This document shows positions 40,998 through 50,189 of a DNA stretch of 64,000 nucleotides, piece after piece (the stretch's first letter is position 1; each line of letters opens with the position of its first letter). The stretch comes from CAWAMD01 sp963783045. Lineage in GTDB: Bacteria > Actinomycetota > Nitriliruptoria > Nitriliruptorales > Nitriliruptoraceae. The stretch spans positions 558,001 through 622,000 of the forward strand of contig CAWAMD010000002.1 in NCBI GenBank assembly GCA_963783045.1. The letters are read 5' to 3'. The notes beneath the pieces are model-generated. The model saw only the letters and a program-made list of their open reading frames with translations. It searched no databases and was not told the origin of the DNA. The translations under genes were made by a program, and so were the position numbers.

Positions 40998-41849
40998 TCA
41001 GTTGACGCGCTCGCGGGCCCGCAGCCGTGCCCAGCGGCCACGAGCCACGCCGTAACGAGCGACGGCTCCGAGGGGGTTCCCGGCCTCGAGCTCGTCGACG
41101 GCCTCGCGCACGTCCTCGCAGGTGGCGTCCTCGGCGAGCTCTGCGGCCGTGAGCAGGTCGGCCACACCGCCGTAGTCGAGCTCGACCAGGGAGTCGTCGT
41201 CGAAGGCGTCGAGCCAGCCCGTCAGCTCCTCGAGCGCGAGCAGCAGCTCCGTGGCGTCGTCGACCGTCTGCGCCAGGACGCGCTGGACCCGCCGGAGCCG
41301 CGCCTGGGCACGCACGATCGCCACCACGTACGACACGCGGGTGGGAGCGGGGCGACCGTCCGCGGCGCCGCCACGACCCCCGTCGGCGTGTGCCCCTCGC
41401 TCGTCCAGGGACGCCTGACGGTCGTCAGGGTGGAAGAGGACGAACCACTCGAGCGGCACCGTCCAGGGCGACTCCTTGATGTGCGGCACGCCCACGGTCG
41501 CGTCCAGGACCGTCATCGCCTGGCGGGCCGTGTCCTCGTCGACGAAGGCGTCGACGAGCACGTCGGGCATCACCTGACGGAACTCGTGCAGCGCGAAGGC
41601 GGCCCGCAGCTCGAGCTGCAGCGGGCAGATACGCACCACGCCACTGTCCCGGCGCACGAGCGCGGCGTCGGCGACGAGCTGTCCGTGTCCGGTGACGAGC
41701 CGGCTCGCCGTGATCCGCGCCTCCCAGCGCACGGCATCGCCGACGCTCATCCAGCGCCCGGCCTCGCCGTCGCGGTGCCAACGCTGTCGCTCGGCCGCCG
41801 GGAAGGCGGTCAGGGGCTCGAAGACCCGCAGGTAGGCGCAGGGGATCAT
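40998..41849 (-). CDS. Conserved actinobacterial protein between bldC and dehydrogenase genes
   Basis: 283 residues from the ATG at 41849 (MIPCAYLRVFEPLTAFP). It has no recognised domain; the middle (SPWTVPLEWFVLFHPDDR) and the helical end are distinctive. A protein of this kind occupies the same slot between bldC and vdh in Streptomyces, as I recall. Probably soluble. Function unknown. Divergent from the dehydrogenase gene across 165 bases with no evident element. Confidence 0.75.
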   Translation of the reverse strand: MIPCAYLRVFEPLTAFPAAERQRWHRDGEAGRWMSVGDAVRWEARITASRLVTGHGQLVADAALVRRDSGVVRICPLQLELRAAFALHEFRQVMPDVLVDAFVDEDTARQAMTVLDATVGVPHIKESPWTVPLEWFVLFHPDDRQASLDERGAHADGGRGGAADGRPAPTRVSYVVAIVRAQARLRRVQRVLAQTVDDATELLLALEELTGWLDAFDDDSLVELDYGGVADLLTAAELAEDATCEDVREAVDELEAGNPLGAVARYGVARGRWARLRARERVN

Positions 41850-42014
41850 GACGGTCACGCTAGCTCACCCCCGCCCGTCGATCCCACGCCCACGACGGGC
41901 GGCACCGTTAGGCTCGCCGGGACAGCACGTGGCGGGCGGGCGCGATCCGTTCCTCGCCACGCATCGACACGGCGGCGCGACCCGAACGCCGCCGGCACGA
42001 CGAGGAGCGACACC

Positions 42015-43082
42015 GTGGAGGTCTTCTCCCAGTTCAACGGGCACGAGCAGGTGGTCTTCGGTTCGGATCCCACCAGCGGCCTGCGCTGCATCATCGCCGT
42101 CCACTCGACGGCGCTCGGCCCGGCGCTCGGCGGCACCCGTTTCTACCCCTACGCGAACGAGGATGCCGCACTCACCGACGTGCTGCGGCTGTCACGCGCC
42201 ATGAGCTACAAGGCAGCCTGCGCCGGCCTGGATCTGGGCGGTGGGAAGGCCGTCATCATCGGCGACCCGGAGGCCGACAAGTCCGAGGCGCTGCTGCGCG
42301 CCTACGGGCGGATGGTCCAGAGCCTGGACGGGCGCTACGTGACCGCGTGCGACGTCGGTACCTACCCGGCGGACATGGAGATCGTCGGACGTGAGACCCG
42401 GTGGGCCACGGGCATGGACCGTGAGCACGGCGGCTCGGGCGACTCGGGTGTGCTCACCGCCGCCGGCGTGTTCATCGGAATGCAGGCCACGGCCACGCAG
42501 CTCTGGGGCAGCCCGACGCTGTCCGGCGTGCACGTGGCCGTGCAGGGACTCGGCAAGGTGGGACGACGGCTCGTCAACCTGCTGCTCGAGGACGGCGCGA
42601 AGGTCACCGTGGCCGACACCGACGGCGACGCGGTCGCCGCGGTCGAAGCGCTCGACGGCGTGGACGTCGTGGCACCCGAGGCGATCCTCAACGTCGACGC
42701 GGACATCCTCTCACCCAACGCGCTCGGCGCGATCCTGAACGAGGCGACCATCCCGCAGCTGCGCGTCCAGGCGGTCTGCGGCGGCGCGAACAACCAGCTG
42801 GCCACGGTGGAGGACGCCGACCGCCTGACGGCACGAGGGATCCTGTACGCGCCGGACTACGTCGTCAATGCCGGCGGTCTCATCAGCGTCTCCGACGAGC
42901 TGCACCCCGACGGGTACAACACGGAGCGTGCCCGCCACAAGGCGCAGCGCATCGGCGAGACCCTGCTCGAGATCTTCGCGCACGCACGCGACTCGGCCAC
43001 CTCGACCGAGCTCGCGGCGGAGCAGGTGGCCGAGGCACGGATGCGCTCGGTCGGCCGACTGCGGGGCTTCTACCTGACGTGA
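42015..43082 (+). CDS. Leu/Val/Phe-type amino acid dehydrogenase
   Basis: 355 residues of the Glu/Leu/Phe/Val dehydrogenase family. Catalytic lysine in LDLGGGKAVIIGD; Rossmann fold VAVQGLGKVGRRLVNLL; C-terminal YVVNAGGLISVSDE. Oxidatively deaminates branched-chain or aromatic amino acids with NAD. The GTG start has GAGGAG 7 bases upstream. Position next to bldC favours valine dehydrogenase. Its 3' end overlaps the convergent kinase gene by 13 bases. Confidence 0.9.
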   Translation: MEVFSQFNGHEQVVFGSDPTSGLRCIIAVHSTALGPALGGTRFYPYANEDAALTDVLRLSRAMSYKAACAGLDLGGGKAVIIGDPEADKSEALLRAYGRMVQSLDGRYVTACDVGTYPADMEIVGRETRWATGMDREHGGSGDSGVLTAAGVFIGMQATATQLWGSPTLSGVHVAVQGLGKVGRRLVNLLLEDGAKVTVADTDGDAVAAVEALDGVDVVAPEAILNVDADILSPNALGAILNEATIPQLRVQAVCGGANNQLATVEDADRLTARGILYAPDYVVNAGGLISVSDELHPDGYNTERARHKAQRIGETLLEIFAHARDSATSTELAAEQVAEARMRSVGRLRGFYLT

Positions 43083-44644
43083 GCCGCGGCCGGTTCCCGG
43101 AGCGGCTCGTCGTCGTCCCAGGGCGAGCCGTCGTCCGCCCGCACGGGCAGGATCACGACGAAGTCGCTGCCGACACCGACCTCGGACGAGACCTCGATCC
43201 GTCCGCCGTGTGCCTGCACCAGCGTGCGGACGATGTAGAGGCCGAGCCCGACGCCGCCGCTCGAGCTGTGTCCGCTCTGGCGGAAGCGCTCGAAGACGTG
43301 GGGCAGCGCGTCGGCGCTGATGCCGAAGCCCCGATCCACGACGTGGATCCGTGCCGCGTGCTCGTCGCGCTCGACCCGCAGGCTGATGGGCGTGTCCGGC
43401 GGTGAGTACTTGACCGCGTTCTCCACGAGGTTCGCGAACACGTGTCGCAGGGCCTCGGGGTCCCCCCACACCACGGTCTCGTCGTCGACGCCGTCGACCT
43501 CGATCAGGCGGTCCTCCGCCCGCGCGGCGCCGAGGCTGCGGACCAGATCGCGGGCCTCGACGAGGAGCTGCGACACGTCGACACGTTCGCGGCGCATCTG
43601 CGCGCCGGCCTCGATGCTCGCGGAGGTGAGGACCTCGTCGATCATCATCTGGAGCCGCTCCCCTTGGCGGGTGAGCCCGTCGAGCGCCTGCAGCCGCTGC
43701 GTCGGGGACATCTTCGCCGGCTGGGCGCGCAGCAGCTGGGCGTAGCCGAGCATCGCGACCAGTGGCGAGCGCAGGTCGTGGACCAGACGCGCCACGAACT
43801 CGGAGCGCTGCTCGGCCGCGTCGACCAGCTGGGCGACGCGAGCCCGTTCCTGCTCGTACCGGCTCGCGTTCGCGACGGCCGTCGCGGCGTGCTCGGCGAA
43901 GAGGACGACGGTGGAGACGTCCGCGGTGGTGAGCGGCGTGGCGTCACCCGAGCGCTCGACGGCCAGGACGCCGACCCGGCGACCCTTCACGACCAGCGGC
44001 GCGCAGACCCCGGAGGGAACCGCGGAGCCGTCTTCACGCAGCCCACCTCCGACGACCTGCGGCTCGCCGGTCTCGACGACGCGTCCCACTGGCCCCTGCC
44101 CGACCGCGATCCGGCTACCCCGCACCGGGGCCTGGTCCCCTTCGCTGACGGCCACGGTGAGGACGTCCCGGACCCGCAGGAACACGGCACCGGAGGACGC
44201 ACCTGCGAGCTCCAAGGCGGAGCGCAGCAACGCCTCGAACACCTCCTCGGGAGCGAGCACCGAGTTGACCGTCCGTGCGGCGCCGACCAGGGTGGTCAGG
44301 TCGTCGACGCGGGTCTGCAGCTTCGTCGCCCGGTCGCGCTGGTCGAAGAGCGCGCGGGTCATGCGCCGCATCGTGCGCTCCTGCTCCGCGACGTACAGCA
44401 GGAACGCGACCGAGACGGCGAGGAACCCCCAGGGCAGCCCCGGGCTGTCCGGGATGACCGTGAGCCCGGACAGATCGCCGCCGAGCACGATCACGACGGC
44501 GGACGAGATCGCGAGCAGCAGGACGGCGGCCACGACCCACAGGTGCCACCGCCGCCGCTCGAGCTCGGCCAGGGTCGTCTGTAGCTGCCGCTCCGCGTCG
44601 TCGACCGCCGCGTTCTCGGCCATCTTCGGGTTGTCGCCGCTCAT
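43070..44644 (-). CDS. Membrane sensor histidine kinase with GAF domain
   Basis: 524 residues: two transmembrane helices (about 34-54 and 70-86), a coiled-coil segment, a GAF domain (about 110-265), HisKA with the phospho-acceptor in FVARLVHDLRSPLVAMLGYAQLL, N-box HVFANLVENAVKYS, G1 VDRGFGI and G2 GGVGLGLYIVRTL. Intact. The ligand of the GAF domain and the partner regulator are unknown. It lies 45 bases downstream of purM on the same strand. Confidence 0.92.
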   Translation of the reverse strand: MSGDNPKMAENAAVDDAERQLQTTLAELERRRWHLWVVAAVLLLAISSAVVIVLGGDLSGLTVIPDSPGLPWGFLAVSVAFLLYVAEQERTMRRMTRALFDQRDRATKLQTRVDDLTTLVGAARTVNSVLAPEEVFEALLRSALELAGASSGAVFLRVRDVLTVAVSEGDQAPVRGSRIAVGQGPVGRVVETGEPQVVGGGLREDGSAVPSGVCAPLVVKGRRVGVLAVERSGDATPLTTADVSTVVLFAEHAATAVANASRYEQERARVAQLVDAAEQRSEFVARLVHDLRSPLVAMLGYAQLLRAQPAKMSPTQRLQALDGLTRQGERLQMMIDEVLTSASIEAGAQMRRERVDVSQLLVEARDLVRSLGAARAEDRLIEVDGVDDETVVWGDPEALRHVFANLVENAVKYSPPDTPISLRVERDEHAARIHVVDRGFGISADALPHVFERFRQSGHSSSGGVGLGLYIVRTLVQAHGGRIEVSSEVGVGSDFVVILPVRADDGSPWDDDEPLREPAAAHVR

Positions 44645-44689
44645 GGGTACCCCGCGCGCCGGGGACCATCGACGCTCCGCCTGGTCCCG

Positions 44690-45742
44690 TCAGGTCCCGG
44701 CCAGATCGACGCCCGCGCCGCCGACCACACGCCCGGCCACCCAGCTGTCCACGCCCCGACGGTTCAGGACGTTGACGGCGGTGGCCGCCTGGTCGTCCGG
44801 CAGGACGGCAAGCATGCCGACACCACAGTTGAACGTTCTCCACATCTCGGCTTCGGCCACTGGACCGGATTCCTGTAGGAAGTCGAAGATCGGGTCCCGC
44901 TGCCAGGTGGTGGTGTCGACGACCGCCCCGAGCCCGTCCGGCAGCACCCGGGGCAGGTTGCCCGGTATGCCGCCCCCCGTGACGTGGCAGAGGGCGTGGA
45001 GCTCGACCTCGTCCCGGAGCGCCAGGCAGTCGCGGGCGTAGATCCGGGTCGGCTCCAGCAGCACGTCGCTGAGCGGACGGTCGAGCCCGTGCGTGGCCGA
45101 CAGGTCGAGGTCGGCGACGATGCGGCGCACCAGGCTGTAGCCGTTGCTGTGGAGACCGCTCGAGGCGAGGGCGACCACGGCGTCTCCCTCGACCACACGG
45201 TGGGAGCCGAGCATCTCGTCGCGCTCGACGATCCCCACCCCGAAGCCGGCCAGGTCGAACTCGTCGTCGCCGAGCAGCCCGGGGTGCTCCGCGGTCTCCC
45301 CACCGACGAGGGCGCAGCCGGCGAGCCGGCAGCCCTCGGCGATGCCCCGCACGATCGTGGCGACCCGGTCGGGATCGAGCCGGCCGACCGACACGTAGTC
45401 GTTGAAGAACAGCGGCTCCGCACCGGTGACCACGAGGTCGTCGACGACCATCGCGACGAGATCCCGTCCGACCGTGCCGAGGCGCCCGAGCCGCCGCGCG
45501 AGGTCGACCTTCGTGCCGACGCCGTCCGTCCCGCTGACGAGGACGGGACTCCGGTAGCGGCTCGCGTCGAGGGCGAACAGCCCCCCGAACCCCCCGATCG
45601 AGCCGAGGACCTCCGGCCGCTGCGCCTGCGCCACCGCGTCCGCGATGAGCGCCACGGAGCGGTCGGCGGCATCGAGGTCGACGCCAGCGTCGGCGTAGGA
45701 GACGTCCTCGCGGGCAAGGTCCTCGGTGCGGTCGTCGGTCAT
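44690..45742 (-). CDS. purM: Phosphoribosylformylglycinamidine cyclo-ligase
   Basis: 350 residues. PurM closes the imidazole ring in purine synthesis (FGAM to AIR). Markers: SYADAGVDLDAADR at the N-terminus, VSGTDGVGTK, CALVGGETAEHPG and CHVTGGGIPGNLPRVLP. Intact, normal length. ATG at 45742 with GGGAA upstream. Separated from the purS-purF string by a GNAT and an aldo/keto reductase gene; divergent from the GNAT gene. Confidence 0.96.
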   Translation of the reverse strand: MTDDRTEDLAREDVSYADAGVDLDAADRSVALIADAVAQAQRPEVLGSIGGFGGLFALDASRYRSPVLVSGTDGVGTKVDLARRLGRLGTVGRDLVAMVVDDLVVTGAEPLFFNDYVSVGRLDPDRVATIVRGIAEGCRLAGCALVGGETAEHPGLLGDDEFDLAGFGVGIVERDEMLGSHRVVEGDAVVALASSGLHSNGYSLVRRIVADLDLSATHGLDRPLSDVLLEPTRIYARDCLALRDEVELHALCHVTGGGIPGNLPRVLPDGLGAVVDTTTWQRDPIFDFLQESGPVAEAEMWRTFNCGVGMLAVLPDDQAATAVNVLNRRGVDSWVAGRVVGGAGVDLAGT

Positions 45743-45899
45743 CGTTCCCGTCGGTCCACTCGCGGCCGTCTGCCGGGGCATGGTCGCACAAACGGCGCAC
45801 GATCCGGAGTCGGCCCCCGTCATGCGGGAGGTCGCGGGCGAGGGACGCCCGAGGCTCCCCCGGCCCCTGCGCCGTTGCCAGCCGCTACCGTCGGCGCCC

Positions 45900-47087
45900 A
45901 TGACGATCGACATCCGGCTGCTGCGCGCCGCGGACCGACAGGCGGCGCACCATCTCGGCAGCCAGGCCTTCAGCGCTCGGCCGGTCCCCTACGACCCGGA
46001 CCGGCCGGCCATGCCCGACGACCAGCGGCTCGGCGCGTTCGACGGCGACCGGCTGGTGGGCCACTGCGGTGTCTGGGCGATGCACCAGTGGTTCGGTGGT
46101 CGGGCGGTCCCGATGGGTGGGGTGGGCGGGGTCGCGGTGGCGCCCGACCATCGCGGCACCGGGATCGCAGCAGCGCTGCTTCGGCACGCGCTCGAGCTCA
46201 TGAGCAGCCGTGGCGATGCCGTCAGCGTCCTGTTCCCCGCCACGGTCCCGCCCTACCGCGCCGCCGGCTGGGAGCTCGCCGGCTCGTGGCTGCGCCGTAC
46301 CGTTCCCGCCGCCTCCCTGGCAGACCTGCCCCGCCCCGACGACACCACGGTGCGGCCAGCGACCGACGACGACCTGCCCGCCATGGTCGCCTGCTACGAC
46401 CACCTCGCGCCGGCGCACAACGGCATGATCGGACGTCCGGCTCCCCTCACGCAGCGGCTGCTCGGCGACAGCGAGGGCAGGTTCCGGTACGTCGCCTGCC
46501 GTGCCGACGAGATCGTGGGCTACGTCGTCTACACGCACACCCCGGGGTCCGACGACGATCGCGGCTTCTACCGGATCCGGGTCAGCGAGCTGGTCGGCGT
46601 GGACGGCGACGCCGAGCTGGCCCTGCTCCGTCTGCTCGGATCACACCGGTCGGTGGTGGACACGGTCGAGCTCGTCGTGGGACCGGCCGATCCCCTGCTG
46701 CTGCACCTCGACGAGGACGACCTCCGTGCGCCGCCGCGGACCTGGCACTGGATGGCGCGGCTCGTCGACGCGTCGGCGGCCGTGGCGGCGCGCGGCTACC
46801 CCATGGGCGTGACCGCCCGCTGCGACCTCACGATCGACGACCCGCTGCGGCCCGACAACGCCGGGGCACACGTGCTGGAGGTCGGCGGCGGCGTCGGCCG
46901 CCTCGTGCCGGGCGGGAGCGGCCGGGTGCGGTGCACGATCGGCACGCTCGCCACGCTCTTCACCGGCTGGGCGAACCCTGCCGACCTGCGTCGGCACGGT
47001 CGGCTGTCCGGCGCGAGCGACGACGACGTGGCCGCCCTCGCCCGCACCTTCGCGGGCCCACCGCCCTGGCTGCGGACCTTCTTCTGA
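45900..47087 (+). CDS. Eis-like GNAT N-acetyltransferase
   Basis: 395 residues. The N-terminal GNAT domain has GGVAVAPDHRGTGIAAALLRH; a second GNAT-like domain and an SCP2-like C-terminal region (TLATLFTGWANPADL) follow, and the protein ends in aromatic residues (WLRTFF) as in Eis, whose terminal carboxylate is catalytic. Eis-type enzymes acetylate aminoglycosides and lysines at several positions. Substrate here unknown. A tandem repeat starts 8 bases after its stop. Confidence 0.85.
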   Translation: MTIDIRLLRAADRQAAHHLGSQAFSARPVPYDPDRPAMPDDQRLGAFDGDRLVGHCGVWAMHQWFGGRAVPMGGVGGVAVAPDHRGTGIAAALLRHALELMSSRGDAVSVLFPATVPPYRAAGWELAGSWLRRTVPAASLADLPRPDDTTVRPATDDDLPAMVACYDHLAPAHNGMIGRPAPLTQRLLGDSEGRFRYVACRADEIVGYVVYTHTPGSDDDRGFYRIRVSELVGVDGDAELALLRLLGSHRSVVDTVELVVGPADPLLLHLDEDDLRAPPRTWHWMARLVDASAAVAARGYPMGVTARCDLTIDDPLRPDNAGAHVLEVGGGVGRLVPGGSGRVRCTIGTLATLFTGWANPADLRRHGRLSGASDDDVAALARTFAGPPPWLRTFF

Positions 47088-47094
47088 TTGGGTG

Positions 47095-47186
47095 GCGCCG
47101 TGCGTGCTCGCTGCGCTCCGCGCCACCGGCGACTGAGGCCGCGCCGTGCGTGCTCGCTGCGCTCCGCGCCACCGGCGACTCCGGCC
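47095..47186 (+). repeat. Two tandem copies of the dispersed repeat (46 bp)
   Basis: Units 47095-47140 and 47141-47186 differ only near their ends (TGA versus TCC). Blocks GCGCCGTGCGTGCTCGCTGC and GCTCCGCGCCACC are the reverse complement of the unit at 34618-34759 with one or two changes. GGTGGCGC at 47091-47098 also pairs with GCGCCACC at 47120-47127. Confidence 0.82.
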
Positions 47187-47190
47187 GCCT

Positions 47191-48048
47191 TCAGGCGGCG
47201 TCGTCGAGGCGTGCCATCTCGTCGTCGGTCAGCTCCAGCCCGGCGGCGCCGACGTTCTCCTCGAGGTGGGTGACCGACGACGTGCCCGGGATCGGCAGGG
47301 TGACCGGCGAACGGTGCAGCAGCCATGCGAGCGCGACCTGGACCGGGCTCGCGTCGTGCGCCGACGCGATCTCGTCGACCACACCGCCCGGCTTCGCGAG
47401 GTCGCCGGTCGCGATCGGGAACCAGGGCAGGAAGCCGAGCCCGCGCTCCTCGCAGGCGTCGAGCACCGGCTCCCACTCGCGGTCGGTCAGGTTGAACCGG
47501 TTCTGGACGCTCACGATCTCGGCGAGCTCGCTCGCCTGCTCGAGCTGCTCCACGGTCACCTCGGACAGGCCGATGTGGCGGATCTTGCCCTCCTCCTGGA
47601 GGTCGGTGAGCGTGCCGATCGACTCCTCCATCGGCACGTCCGGATCGATCCGGTGCAGCTGGTAGAGGTCGATCTGATCGAGCTTCAGCCGCTTCAGGCT
47701 GCCCTCGCAGGCCTGGCGGAGATGCTCCGGCCGGCCGTCGGGGCGCCAGTCACCCGGCCCCGGGCGGGTCAGGCCGGCCTTCGTGGCGATGACGAGCTCG
47801 TCGGGGTAAGGGTGCAGGGTCTCGGCGATGAGCTCCTCGCTGACCTCCGGGCCGTACGAGTCGGCGGTGTCGATGAGGGTGATACCGAGCTCGAGCGCCC
47901 GCTTCAGGACGGCCTGGCACGCCTCGCGGTCCTCGGGCGGCCCCCAGATCCCGTCGCCGGTGATGCGCATCGCCCCGTAGCCGAGGCGGTGCACCTCGAG
48001 GTCCTCCCCGATCGTGAACGTTCCGCTCGCTGCCGCCGAGGTCGCCAA
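47191..48048 (-). CDS. Aldo/keto reductase
   Basis: 285 residues, a normal AKR length, from a TTG at 48048 with AGGAG 7 bases upstream (longer frame to 48192 rejected). Catalytic tetrad region: DTADSYG (Asp, Tyr), ATKAGL (Lys) and LYQLHRID (His). NADPH-dependent carbonyl reduction; substrate unknown. It follows purF on the same strand after a 171-base gap that holds an inverted repeat, so it may be under separate control. Confidence 0.88.
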   Translation of the reverse strand: MATSAAASGTFTIGEDLEVHRLGYGAMRITGDGIWGPPEDREACQAVLKRALELGITLIDTADSYGPEVSEELIAETLHPYPDELVIATKAGLTRPGPGDWRPDGRPEHLRQACEGSLKRLKLDQIDLYQLHRIDPDVPMEESIGTLTDLQEEGKIRHIGLSEVTVEQLEQASELAEIVSVQNRFNLTDREWEPVLDACEERGLGFLPWFPIATGDLAKPGGVVDEIASAHDASPVQVALAWLLHRSPVTLPIPGTSSVTHLEENVGAAGLELTDDEMARLDDAA

Positions 48049-48148
48049 GGCATGCTCCTGTGTGTCGTCGGATGCTCTTACCCCAGCATGCCGGCCGGAT
48101 CGGTGCGCGACGTGCCGCACCGCCCCCGCGATCGACCGGTGATCCCAC

Positions 48149-48197
48149 GATACGTGCGGAGCTATCCCGCTCACGTGGGTAAAACCCCGCACGTATC
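48149..48197. promoter_or_regulatory. Perfect 11-bp inverted repeat between purF and aldo/keto reductase
   Basis: GATACGTGCGG (48149-48159) and CCGCACGTATC (48187-48197) are perfect arms. The 27-base interval holds a CACGTG palindrome and a GGGT/ACCC mini-hairpin. It may end the purF transcript or be the operator of the reductase gene, which starts about 100 bases further on. Confidence 0.5.
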
Positions 48198-48219
48198 CCG
48201 GATGACCGGTGGCGCGGGG

Positions 48220-49747
48220 CTACTCGACGGGGCGCCCCTCGTGGGCCTCGGCGATCGCGTCGAAGTCGAACTTGTACTGGGCGAGCTCCTCGTGCTCGCC
48301 CGGCACGGGGATCGGGTACTCGCCGGAGAAGCAGGCCGTGCACAGTCCGTCACGGGGGTTGGGCGTCGCCGAGATCAGCCCGTCGAGCGACACGTAGTGG
48401 AGCGAGTCCGCGCCGATGAACTCCCGGATCTCCTCGACGGCCATGTCCGCGCCGATGAGCTGGGCGCGGGTGGCCATGTCGATCCCGTAGTAGCAGGGGT
48501 GCTTGATCGGCGGCGACGTGACCCGCATGTGGACCTCGGCGGCCCCGGCGGAACGCAACATGGCCACGAGCTGCCGGGACGTGTTGCCGCGCACGATCGA
48601 GTCGTCCACCACGACGAGCCGCCGGCCCTCGATGACCTCGCGCACGGGCGAGAGCTTCAGCCGGATGCCGAGCTGGCGCAGCGACTGCGTGGGCTCGATG
48701 AACGTCCGGCCCACGTAGCGGTTCTTCACCAGCCCCTCGGCGTAGGGCAGACCGGCCTCCGCGGCGTACCCGGCCGCCGCCGCCGTGCCGGAGTCGGGCA
48801 CGGGGATGACCACGTCGGCCTCGACGGGCGCCTGCCGGGCCAGCACGCGGCCGGTCTCGCGGCGGGCCGCGTAGACGGACTCGCCGTCCTGCCGGTGGTC
48901 GGGCCGCGCCAGGTACACCCACTCGAAGAGGCAGAAGTGGCGGGTGGGCTCGGCGAACCGCTGGGCGGTCAGCCCCTGCTCGTCGACGGCGACGACCTCG
49001 CCGGGCTCCACGTCGCGGACGGAGACGGCCCCGACGATCTCGAGGGCCGCGGTCTCGGAGGCGACGACCCACCCCCCGCGCGGGAGCCGGCCGATGACGA
49101 GCGGCCGGACGCCGTGCGGATCCCGGAACGCGTAGAGGCGCTCCTCGTCCATCGCGACCACCGAGAACGCACCGACGAGGTCGGGGGCGATCCGCGCGAT
49201 CGCCTCCTGCATCGACACGTCGACCTCGCGGGCGAGCAGGGCCGCCATCAGCTCGGAGTCGTTGCTCGGCGCGACGTTCCAGCCGGCGTGCCAGCTCGGC
49301 GGTGTTCACCAGGTTGCCGTTGTGTCCGAGTGCCAGCCCGCCGCCCGTCGGCGTCTCCCGATACTGCGGCTGCGCGTTCGCCCAGGAGCTCGACCCGGTC
49401 GTCGAGTAGCGGTTGTGGCCGACCGCGAGGTGCCCCTCGAGGGCCGCGAGGTTCGACGGCCGGAAGACCTGGTTGACGAGCCCCATGTCCTTGTGGACGA
49501 CGATCCGGTGACCGTCGGAGACCGCGATGCCCGCCGACTCCTGCCCCCGGTGCTGGAGCGCGTAGAGGCCGAAGTAGGTGAGGGTGGCCACGTCCTCCCC
49601 CGGCGCGAAGATGCCGAAGACCCCGCACTCCTCGCGCGGGCCCTCGGCGTAGGCCGACAGGTCGACACCGGCGGGCAGCGCGGCGTCGTCGTCGACCGCG
49701 TGCGCCGGATCGTGGGACGGGGGCATCGACGCGGAGACAGAGGGCAC
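48220..49747 (-). pseudogene. purF: Amidophosphoribosyltransferase, frameshifted
   Basis: First step of purine synthesis. The N-terminal frame has a short propeptide, then EECGVFGIFAPG with the glutaminase Cys, HRGQESAGIAV and GHNGNLVNTAELARRLE; it breaks at 49273-49279. The frame ending at 48220 continues with SELMAALLAREVD and contains VVVDDSIVRGNTSR, the PRPP loop. Deleting one base of GACGTTC (C of GAACGTC on the gene strand) gives a continuous LEVAPSNDSELM. GTG start at 49747 with AGGAG upstream. An essential gene with all motifs intact, so probably a sequence error. Confidence 0.9.
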
Positions 49748-49802
49748 GCCAGCAGCTCCTGGAAGGGGCAGCGGCAGTGTACGACCCGCCCCGGCGGTCG
49801 CG

Positions 49803-49988
49803 TCAGTCCGTCGACGCCTCGTCGCGGAGCCGGGCCTGCAGCTTGCGCTGGCGACGGCGGAGGTACTCGACGGCGACGGCACGAGCCCGGTCCGACCGGC
49901 GTCGGTGACGGTCCTCGGCCGCTGGCCGGTGGGCGGAGACGAGCAGCTCCGTCGTCGTCAGCTCGTCACGCGGGAGCGTGTCGTCCAC
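49803..49988 (-). CDS. Possible small basic protein between purL and purF
   Basis: 61 codons from a GTG, with a basic, helical C-terminal half (RARAVAVEYLRRRQRKLQARLRDEA). Weak ribosome site only. It lies in the 442-base interval between purL and purF; the remainder, 49989-50189, shows no gene or clear element. Could be real, but evidence is only an open frame and charge pattern. Confidence 0.35.
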   Translation of the reverse strand: MDDTLPRDELTTTELLVSAHRPAAEDRHRRRSDRARAVAVEYLRRRQRKLQARLRDEASTD

Positions 49989-50189
49989 GGTGGATCCTTC
50001 TCCGTCGCGGCCATGGTGCCCCCCACAGGCGCCCGTCCCCGGTCGTGCCCGGAACGTGCGTGGGCGGGTCGTCGCGTGCTCCCGCGTGGTCGACGCCGGT
50101 CCCGTGAAGCAGGGTCCCGGATCGCGCGACGGCGTTCACCTCGCGCCCCATCCGTCCGGACAGGGCCCGGTGGCGTCGTGGCCGAGCGG

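Noticed and set aside
40896..42014. N-terminal extension of the amino-acid dehydrogenase
   Set aside because: Homology begins at the GTG at 42015, which has a GAGGAG ribosome site; the extension runs antisense through the gene at 40998-41849.
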